Of a stretch of 5,207 nt of DNA, positions 1 through 5,207 are shown piece after piece. Position 1 is the stretch's first letter, and each line of letters opens with the position of its first letter. The notes beneath the pieces were generated by a model that was not told the DNA's origin, did no database searches, and was given only the letters and a program-made list of their open reading frames with translations. Both the position numbers and the translations under genes were made by a program. The stretch is from JBHJHK01 sp050330975 (GTDB taxonomy: Bacteria; Pseudomonadota; Gammaproteobacteria; Competibacterales; Competibacteraceae): the NCBI GenBank assembly GCA_050330975.1, contig JBHJHK010000162.1, forward strand, positions 1 through 5,207, given 5' to 3'.

Positions 1-1
1 A

Positions 2-3000
2 TTAAAACCACCCCGGGCGGCGCCGGGGCGCGGCTACGACGCCCCCCACCAGCCCCACCGCCGGGGGGGGGTTGTGGTGGCGGAGTGCCGCCACCACGGC
101 AAAGCCGTCGACTTCCTCGGCGGTCAACACCACATCGCTCAACACCGCGTCGAGGGCGGGGTGACGGGCCACCACGGCCCGGACTTCGGCCACGCTTCCC
201 GCGGGAATGGCCCGGTAGTTCAACCGCTCCAGGGCTCGCACCGCGTACTGGCGGACATCGGCGCGATCTTCCACCACCAACACCGTCTCCCCCCGCCCGG
301 TGGACACCTTCCCCACCGCCTCACCGGGTTTGGCGGTAACGCCTTTTGCCAGGTGGGACACCGCCTCGGGGTCGGCCTGGGGGAGCCATACCTCCACCTG
401 GGTACCCCCTACCCTTGGACACGACAACCGCAAGGCCCCCCCCGACAGCCGGACGAATTCATAGGCCGAGCTCAAACCCAAACCCGTTCCCTTGGGCTTG
501 GTGGAAAAAAAGGGCTCCACCGCCCGCTGGAGGGTCATCTCGTCCATGCCACTGCCCTGGTCCACTACGGTGAGCCAGGCGTAGTGCCCGGGGGGTAAGT
601 CGTCCTCTGGGCGATGGCGTTGGGTTTGGCGCAAGGTCAAATGGATCTCCCCCCCCGCGGTCATGGCCTCCTTGGCATTGACCATAAGGTTCAACAGGGT
701 GGCGCGCAGTTGCTGGGGCTGGGTGACGATCGCCAGGTCTTCGGCCTCTGATCGATAGTGCACGTCGATGGCCTTGGGAAACAGGGGGCGGGCGGATCGC
801 ACTAGATCGTCCAAGAAGGCATTGAGTTCCACGACTTCGATGTATCCCGTGGCTCCCCGGGCAAAGCCCAGGATGCCCTCCACCAAGGTCCGACTGTCCT
901 CCACCGCCGACCCCATATCGGCGAGGATCTGGTGGCCGTCGTCGGAGAGCTCAGGGCCGTTGAGTTCCTGGAGGAGCTGGCAGTTGCCGGCGATGACCTG
1001 GAGCAGGTTATTGAGGTTGTGGGCGATCTCCCCGGCCAGCTGGCCCAACAGCTCCAGTTTGACGTGCTGGCGCTGGCGTTGCTCCAGCCGGCGGCGCTCG
1101 CTGGTGTCCCGGACGAAGACCCACAGGGCCACGGCGTCCGGGGCGGTGCTGGCGGCGTAGTGCCAGCACTCCACGGGCAATGGGCGCTGATCGGGGGTGA
1201 GCAATTCCCCCTCCCATAACGGCGAGTCGTCCCCGGGGCGGAGGGTGGCGGTGGCCTCGCCATAGCTCTGGCGCCAGGCGGGGGCCACCAGTTGCCGCCA
1301 AGGCCGCCCCACCAGGGCTTCGGGGCCATGGCCCAGCCACTGGGCCAAGCGGTGGTTGACTTCTTGGATGCGGCCCTCGCCGTCCAGGCGGGCAAAACCG
1401 TCCAGGCTGTGTTCGGCCACGGCGCGGTAGCGGCTTTGGCTGTCCCGCAATGCCAGGGAGGCCCGGCGCAGGGCGGTGATATCCACCACCAGGGCGTTGA
1501 CCCCCACCACTTGGCGGGCTCCGTCCCACAGGGGAAAGTAGTTTCCCAACCACACCCGGTGTTCTTCCACGGGGCCCTCGGTGAGGCTGATCTCCAGGTT
1601 GTGGAGGGTCTCCCCCCGGAGCACCCGGCGATACACCCCCTCTAGGCGGGGACGGAGGGCGGGGTGCAAGACCTCCAGAATCGAGCAGCCCACTAGGTCG
1701 GGCCCCCGGTGGACCTTGGGATCCAACGCCGCCGCGGCGGCGTTGGCCCGCAGCACCTTCAAGATGCCATCCAACAGGTAAATGGCCATGGGGGCATTGT
1801 GGTAGAGGGCCTCCAGCTCCTCCAATTGGCCCTGGAGCCGGTGGTTGAGGGTGTCGATGACCAGGCGAGCTTGCTGTTGGGCGGTGGTATCGACAAAGGT
1901 CACCACGGCCCCGACCACGGCGCCTTCGGTGCTGCGGTAGGGAGTGACGCGCTGGAGAAAGTGGCGTTCGCCATCGTGGGTGGTCACGCCGCCGACTTGG
2001 ATCGCCTCGCCGTCCATCACCGCTGCCACGGCGGCGAACAGCCCTTCGGTGGGCATGAGGGCGACGATATCGGCCAAGGGGCGCCCCACATCCCCGGGGA
2101 GCAGGCGAAACAGCTGTTGAACCACCGGGGTAAAGCGGCGGATACGGCCGTCGGTGTCCAGCAGCATCACGGCGAGATCGGTGCTCTGGAGGAGATTGTT
2201 CAAATCGCCGTTGAGTTGATCGAGCTCGCCCAACTTGTGGTAGAGGGTGTGGTTGGTGATCTCGAGGGCTTCGTTGCTGGCTCGGAGCTCTTCTCGGGAG
2301 ATCTCGAGCTCCTCGTTGGCGGAACACAGCTCTTCGTTGACCGACAGCAGTTCTTCGTTGTGGGCCGCCAGGTTGGCGTTGGCATCCCCCAACTGCTCGA
2401 TGGTGGCCTGGAGTTGCTCCTGGGTGCGGCTGAGTTCCCCTTCCAGTTGCACAGTGCGGAGATCGTTGCAGGGGGCGCCTTCCCCCGGCCCCTGATCGCC
2501 AGCCGTCACTGAGCCCCGCTCCAAAAACGCCACTAAGAACGAGGGTGGCATGCCAGCTAGGGGGGGCAAGGGGCGCACCTCCAAGTCGAAGCACTGGACG
2601 CCCCCGGCCAGGGTCAGGGTCATTTGGCGCCGCTCCGCCGGGCGCTGTTGGATCTGGCTCTCCAACAGGGCGCCCTGGAGAACAGATCGCAGTTCCGGGC
2701 GGATCAAGCGGTCGACGGTCAACGCCGGCTCGCCACTCAACGGGGCCAGGTAGGGGTGAACGGCTCCCCGGAGGTAGTAAATCCGCCCCCGCTCGTCACA
2801 GGCCAGCAACGGATGGACGTATTCTCGAAGGACGAGGTGGTCTAGAGCCGTCCCCACCGAACCGCCGCCGTGGGGACCCGGGAACGGCTGTGGGGCCCTG
2901 GGGGTGGCCGGGGGCCCATGGGGTACCGGGAAGGGTTGGGGAGAAGGGGCATCCACCTCCCGCCGGTAGACGTGGTGACCGCGGTCCACCACCTCAAAGC

Positions 3001-4390
3001 CCGGGCCGGTGGGGGGGAGATTTTCCGACTTGCCCAGCACCAGGTATCCCCCGGGGCGCAACCCGTAGTGGAATGACTGTATCACCCGCCGTTGTTCCTC
3101 GGCACTGATGTAGATAAAGAGGTTGCGACAGGAAATCAGGTCCAGCTGGGAGAAGGGAGGGTCCCGCGCCACGTCGTGGCGGGCGAACAAACACCACTCC
3201 CGCAGGGCGGGATCAACGGCGTAGCCGTCGTCGACCCTGGCGAAAAACCGCGCCAGGCGCCCTGGGGGAATAGGGTTTTCGATCGCCGTGGAGTAGCGAC
3301 CGCGCCTGGCGCTGGTCAAGGCCCTTTCATCCAGGTCGGTGGCGAAAATCTTCACCGGACGGTCCCCAAACCGGTCGAGGGCCTCCCGCACCACCATGGC
3401 CAACGACAAGGCCTCTTCGCCGCTGGCACAGCCCGCCACCCACAACCGCAGGCCTTCCCCGGGGGGCTTAGCGGCCAGTAGGCTCGGCAGGACGGAGCGT
3501 TCCAGGGCGGCAAACACCTCGGGGTCGCGGAAGAACTCGGTGACCCCAATGAGCAGATCCCCATAGAGCGCCTGGACCTCGGCGGGATCGCGGTCCAGGC
3601 GTTCGAGGTAGGCCTCGACGGTCTCCAGTCGCTGCAATTGCATGCGCCGCCACACCCGCCGCTCCAAGGTGGAACGCTTGTAGCCGGCAAAATCGCGACC
3701 TGTGGTCCGTTGTAGGTGACGCTGGATGGCCTCCAGTTGGCTGTCGGCGAACACGATGGCTCCAGTGGCGAGAGTGGCGAGGGACACCGGGGGGCTTTGG
3801 TATAACAATTGGGACGCCACGTCCCCCAGGGGCACCAGGGCGTCGACGAGGCCCTGGACCAGAGCCGTCAACAGGCCTTGGCTGGCGTTCTGCACCGGCC
3901 CCCGGACGATGACCCAGCCGCCAGCGGCCCGAAGGGCGCGGAGTCCGGCCAGGTCTTGGCAGGTCAAGGACCCCAGCACCACCGCGACCACGCGGTGATC
4001 GGCTACGGCCGCCAGAGCCTCCAGCAGCGCCCCCAAGACCCCATCCTCGGCTTCGCCTGCCGACGGGCGGATCCCGGTGGTCAAGGCGCGGCCATCGGCA
4101 GCGGGGTCGAGGGTAATATTAGATGACAGAAGATAAACCCTGCCAGCCCTCAACTCAATGGGGCTGTGGTCTTGGGAAGGCACGACCACGGGCCAAGGGC
4201 TGGCGGCCCTCAACCGCTGGTGGATGGGATCTCCCTGGAGCGTGGGGCTCCGTTGAACCACTACCAGGGCGAAGGGTAGATGGGAAGGCCATTGATCCAA
4301 GACGACCACCAGATCGGGGTCGGTGGCCGATTCCACCGCCAGGGCAACCACCGAGACGTGCCGACCGAGCTGTTCACCATTGCCACCCAT
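2..4390 (-). CDS. CheB-like/CheR/multi-PAS hybrid sensor histidine kinase with truncated receiver
   Basis: A large cytoplasmic signalling protein of 1462 aa, numbered here from the ATG at 4390. Domains in order: CheB-methylesterase-like (about 12-197, degenerate); CheR methyltransferase (217-479) with SAM motif GCASGEE (320-326), acidic D352 in ATDLDE and SCRNLFIY (420-427); Pro-rich linker (480-509); PAS-like domain (512-624); coiled coil of NEEL/EEL repeats (644-734); PAS domains at about 734-839, 859-974 and 984-1099; HisKA with phospho-His H1124 in AHNLNNLL; HATPase with N-box N1238, G1 DQGSGM (1277-1282), F-box PFFS (1293-1296) and G2 KGTGLGLS (1300-1307); receiver from 1369 with acidic pair E1374/D1375 and phospho-Asp D1419. 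No signal peptide or membrane segment is seen. The frame is open to a GTG at 4423, but only the ATG at 4390 has a Shine-Dalgarno. By family knowledge it should autophosphorylate and pass phosphate to its receiver, and CheR may methylate glutamates. The signal and partners are unknown. The receiver lacks its C-terminal strand and lysine. Confidence 0.93.
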   Translation of the reverse strand: MGGNGEQLGRHVSVVALAVESATDPDLVVVLDQWPSHLPFALVVVQRSPTLQGDPIHQRLRAASPWPVVVPSQDHSPIELRAGRVYLLSSNITLDPAADGRALTTGIRPSAGEAEDGVLGALLEALAAVADHRVVAVVLGSLTCQDLAGLRALRAAGGWVIVRGPVQNASQGLLTALVQGLVDALVPLGDVASQLLYQSPPVSLATLATGAIVFADSQLEAIQRHLQRTTGRDFAGYKRSTLERRVWRRMQLQRLETVEAYLERLDRDPAEVQALYGDLLIGVTEFFRDPEVFAALERSVLPSLLAAKPPGEGLRLWVAGCASGEEALSLAMVVREALDRFGDRPVKIFATDLDERALTSARRGRYSTAIENPIPPGRLARFFARVDDGYAVDPALREWCLFARHDVARDPPFSQLDLISCRNLFIYISAEEQRRVIQSFHYGLRPGGYLVLGKSENLPPTGPGFEVVDRGHHVYRREVDAPSPQPFPVPHGPPATPRAPQPFPGPHGGGSVGTALDHLVLREYVHPLLACDERGRIYYLRGAVHPYLAPLSGEPALTVDRLIRPELRSVLQGALLESQIQQRPAERRQMTLTLAGGVQCFDLEVRPLPPLAGMPPSFLVAFLERGSVTAGDQGPGEGAPCNDLRTVQLEGELSRTQEQLQATIEQLGDANANLAAHNEELLSVNEELCSANEELEISREELRASNEALEITNHTLYHKLGELDQLNGDLNNLLQSTDLAVMLLDTDGRIRRFTPVVQQLFRLLPGDVGRPLADIVALMPTEGLFAAVAAVMDGEAIQVGGVTTHDGERHFLQRVTPYRSTEGAVVGAVVTFVDTTAQQQARLVIDTLNHRLQGQLEELEALYHNAPMAIYLLDGILKVLRANAAAAALDPKVHRGPDLVGCSILEVLHPALRPRLEGVYRRVLRGETLHNLEISLTEGPVEEHRVWLGNYFPLWDGARQVVGVNALVVDITALRRASLALRDSQSRYRAVAEHSLDGFARLDGEGRIQEVNHRLAQWLGHGPEALVGRPWRQLVAPAWRQSYGEATATLRPGDDSPLWEGELLTPDQRPLPVECWHYAASTAPDAVALWVFVRDTSERRRLEQRQRQHVKLELLGQLAGEIAHNLNNLLQVIAGNCQLLQELNGPELSDDGHQILADMGSAVEDSRTLVEGILGFARGATGYIEVVELNAFLDDLVRSARPLFPKAIDVHYRSEAEDLAIVTQPQQLRATLLNLMVNAKEAMTAGGEIHLTLRQTQRHRPEDDLPPGHYAWLTVVDQGSGMDEMTLQRAVEPFFSTKPKGTGLGLSSAYEFVRLSGGALRLSCPRVGGTQVEVWLPQADPEAVSHLAKGVTAKPGEAVGKVSTGRGETVLVVEDRADVRQYAVRALERLNYRAIPAGSVAEVRAVVARHPALDAVLSDVVLTAEEVDGFAVVAALRHHNPPPAVGLVGGVVAAPRRRPGWF
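63..71. other. Nine-base G/C homopolymer near the 3' end of the kinase gene
   Basis: A run of nine G on the plus strand (nine C on the coding strand) encodes the Pro-Pro-Pro at about residues 1441-1443. Everything after it in the present frame (AVGLVGG, then an Arg-rich tail ending PGWF) only loosely resembles a receiver domain. Runs of this length are common sites of slippage in cells and of indel errors in sequencing. Confidence 0.6.
2868..2941 (-). repeat. Imperfect 48-bp tandem duplication coding the Pro-rich linker
   Basis: Two related stretches start at 2868 and 2916, exactly 48 bases apart. They encode APQPFPGPHG and SPQPFPVPHG, a 16-residue period in the linker between the CheR domain and the next PAS-like domain. 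Because the period is a multiple of three, copy-number change would only alter linker length. Confidence 0.6.
2892..2949 (+). other. G-tract cluster, potential G-quadruplex
   Basis: Eight runs of three to five G lie within 58 bases of the plus strand, which is the template strand for the kinase gene. Loops between successive tracts are about two to five bases, which fits the classic G3+N1-7 pattern more than once. It overlaps the Pro-rich linker coding repeat (Pro codons are CCC/CCG on the other strand), so codon content alone could explain it. Confidence 0.4.
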
Positions 4391-4397
4391 GATCGGA

Positions 4398-4402
4398 TCC
4401 TT
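4398..4402 (-). promoter_or_regulatory. Ribosome binding site of the hybrid kinase
   Basis: AAGGA on the minus strand, seven bases before the ATG at 4390. It decides the start: the upstream in-frame GTG at 4423 has no purine-rich sequence in front of it (AACGCGATCTC), and the eleven residues it would add do not belong to the CheB-like fold. Confidence 0.8.
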
Positions 4403-4478
4403 ACAGTGAAGACAAAGCGCCACGAGATCGCGTTATTGCAGCGCGCAAAAAACTTGGATGGAGGAAAAAATTTGGCTT

Positions 4479-4484
4479 ATTGTA
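4479..4484 (-). promoter_or_regulatory. Candidate −10 box for the hybrid kinase
   Basis: TACAAT on the minus strand differs from the sigma-70 consensus TATAAT at one base and sits in AT-rich sequence. It would give an untranslated leader of about 80 bases. No good −35 hexamer lies at 16-18 bases; the nearest TTG-type element, TTGGGG at 4505-4510, is 20 bases away. The promoter is therefore weak, activator-dependent or misassigned. The palindrome at 4487-4506 would occupy the spacer and −35 region. Confidence 0.35.
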
Positions 4485-4486
4485 TT

Positions 4487-4506
4487 GGAAAACTTACAAG
4501 TTTTCC
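4487..4506. repeat. Perfect 20-bp palindrome, possible operator
   Basis: GGAAAACTT and AAGTTTTCC are perfect 9-base inverted arms around a two-base centre (AC on the plus strand). It lies about 97 bases upstream of the kinase ATG, next to the −10-like box at 4479-4484. Its symmetry and position suit a dimeric DNA-binding regulator. A small hairpin in RNA is the alternative; there is no T-tract directly after it. Confidence 0.5.
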
Positions 4507-4519
4507 CCAAGCTCGCGTG

Positions 4520-4543
4520 CAGGGCAGCCGAAAAACGGCCCTG
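4520..4543. repeat. Intergenic inverted repeat (hairpin)
   Basis: CAGGGC at 4520-4525 and GCCCTG at 4538-4543 are perfect inverted arms. An inner CCG/CGG pair flanks an A5 loop (T5 on the minus strand). No T-tract follows on either strand, so it is not a standard terminator. It could stabilise the 3' end of the C45 transcript if that reads through, or have no role. Confidence 0.4.
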
Positions 4544-4560
4544 TAACCACGAGGTAGATC

Positions 4561-4589
4561 AATGAAAAGACGGGGTTTACAAAGCCCCG
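4561..4589 (-). terminator. Candidate intrinsic terminator of the C45 gene
   Basis: Read on the minus strand, CGGGGCTTTGTAAACCCCG (4589-4571) folds into a five-pair CGGGG/CCCCG stem extended by TT/AA or TTT/AAA pairs, with one bulged G and a small loop. TCTTTTCATT follows directly. The stop codon TAA lies inside the hairpin. The tail is only moderately T-rich, so termination may be partial and some read-through into the kinase gene is possible. Confidence 0.55.
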
Positions 4590-5207
4590 CGGGGGAAGCG
4601 CACCGTCCGGCGCTCCTCGGTGAAGTGGGCCAACGACTGGCGCCAGCTGGCGTTGGGCCACAACAGCTCAACGCTAGTCTCGAAGGGGCGATAGACGGCG
4701 GTGTAGAGGGTGCCAAACCCCCGTTGGTAGTCGATGGAATAGAGGGGGGAGCGCAAAAAGGCCCGGGCCAGGTCCTCGCCGGAATCGCTCTCGGCGAGGC
4801 GAAACTTCAAAAATCGCTCCCGCTCCAGGGTGGCCGTGGCCCGGGCGTGTTGTTGCCACTCCACCTCCCGTTGGTGGTTGGTGGTGACCAAATCCCGCCC
4901 CACGGCGGCAGAGCGATCGGGACCGACGTGGACGGTGTAGTGGTCGCCGTTGCCATCCACCAGGGTGACGTTATAGGCCATGTGGGAAGGAATGCGACAA
5001 AGCGCCGCCACCCCCTCCCGGGCCGTGGCACAGGTTTCCAAGACATAGCGCAAAATCAAGGGGATACCAAAGCCCTCCCCCACCACCCGCCGCCCGCCAA
5101 AGGTCAGGGAAACGCACAACTTGGCCCCGTTGAGGCCGTCTAACACCCCCCACAGGCAGTCGGTCATGGCCAGGACCTCCCGCCCCCCCCAGGCGCTTTT
5201 GAACATC
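4577..5207 (-). CDS. C45-family autoproteolytic acyltransferase/hydrolase, C-terminal part (partial)
   Basis: This is the last 209 residues of a protein resembling the C45 peptidase family (acyl-CoA:6-aminopenicillanic acid acyltransferase-like Ntn hydrolases), which cleave themselves to expose an N-terminal cysteine nucleophile and hydrolyse or transfer acyl groups on amide substrates. Counting from the first in-window Met, family-like blocks are AMTDCLWG (13-20), SLTFGG (33-38), GEGFGIPL (43-50), RYVLETC (53-59), RIPSHMAYN (71-79), TTNHQ (108-112, whose Asn probably lies at the active site by family analogy), ERERF (128-132) and GFGTLYTAVYRP (163-174). Family members are usually over 300 aa, and homology begins right at the edge, so the ATG at 5206 is probably internal; the true start and catalytic Cys lie outside. 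The stop TAA is at 4579-4577. The substrate cannot be told; many bacterial members are uncharacterised, so a penicillin role should not be assumed. It lies upstream of the kinase on the same strand, with a probable terminator between. Confidence 0.82.
   Translation of the reverse strand, partial: MFKSAWGGREVLAMTDCLWGVLDGLNGAKLCVSLTFGGRRVVGEGFGIPLILRYVLETCATAREGVAALCRIPSHMAYNVTLVDGNGDHYTVHVGPDRSAAVGRDLVTTNHQREVEWQQHARATATLERERFLKFRLAESDSGEDLARAFLRSPLYSIDYQRGFGTLYTAVYRPFETSVELLWPNASWRQSLAHFTEERRTVRFPRGAL

Noticed and set aside
74..598. Plus-strand open frame of 174 codons opposite the kinase and receiver coding region
   Set aside because: It is antisense to well-recognised HATPase and receiver motifs and has no family resemblance; GC-rich coding DNA commonly leaves such frames open.
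1709..2512. Plus-strand open frame of 267 codons opposite the PAS and coiled-coil region
   Set aside because: Its repetitive Leu/Gln/Phe-rich sequence is the mirror of the NEEL-repeat coding strand, and no known domain is seen. It is a shadow frame.
1008..2594. Minus-strand 528-codon frame inside the kinase gene
   Set aside because: It is a shifted frame of the same strand, rich in Arg, Pro and Gly with no domain, whereas the main frame carries continuous coiled-coil and PAS motifs over the same bases.
2868..2949. The repeated G-rich block as a CRISPR or satellite array
   Set aside because: There are only two imperfect copies, in frame within a coding sequence, and no spacer pattern.
4520..4543. 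Intergenic hairpin as a second transcription terminator
   Set aside because: The stem is followed by GC-rich sequence on both strands with no T-tract; kept only as an inverted repeat.
4280..4546. Plus-strand frame of 88 codons running across the intergenic region
   Set aside because: It overlaps the kinase N-terminus antisense, has no recognisable domain, and crosses the promoter-like and hairpin elements.
4562..5143. Plus-strand 193-codon frame opposite the C45 gene
   Set aside because: The minus-strand frame has clear family blocks through the whole interval; the plus-strand product has none.

Overview
The window is GC-rich bacterial DNA. Both recognisable genes lie on the minus strand. 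It probably comes from a Gram-negative, environmental, proteobacterium-like organism: chemotaxis-type CheB/CheR domains fused to a PAS-rich hybrid histidine kinase are common there. Nothing in the window fixes the taxon, and that guess is weak. There are no tRNA or rRNA genes, insertion sequences or CRISPR arrays.

Layout in the direction of transcription (right to left). From the right edge to 4577 lies the C-terminal part of a C45-family (acyl-CoA:6-aminopenicillanate acyltransferase-like) Ntn hydrolase; its N-terminus and catalytic cysteine are off the window. A hairpin with a T-rich tail overlaps its stop codon and probably ends that transcript. The roughly 190 bases between the two reading frames are AT-richer than the genes. 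They hold a second hairpin, a perfect 9-bp inverted repeat next to a TACAAT −10-like box, and a good ribosome binding site. From 4390 to 2 lies one very large gene (1462 aa from the preferred ATG). Its protein runs CheB-like domain, CheR methyltransferase, Pro-rich linker, PAS-like domain, NEEL-repeat coiled coil, three PAS domains, HisKA, HATPase and a receiver domain cut short.

How it may work: the large protein looks like a cytoplasmic signalling hub. The CheR and kinase catalytic motifs are intact. The CheB-like domain has lost its catalytic histidine and probably its activity, and the receiver stops before its last conserved strand and lysine. A run of nine C residues (coding strand) sits about 65 bases before the stop, so a frameshift, real or from sequencing, is a serious possibility. 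The C45 enzyme and the kinase share a strand but appear to be separate transcription units; a functional link is not shown.

I did not find a convincing wholly new system. The points most worth a second look are the degenerate CheB domain fused to intact CheR and kinase modules, the truncated receiver at a homopolymer, and the palindrome in the kinase promoter region.
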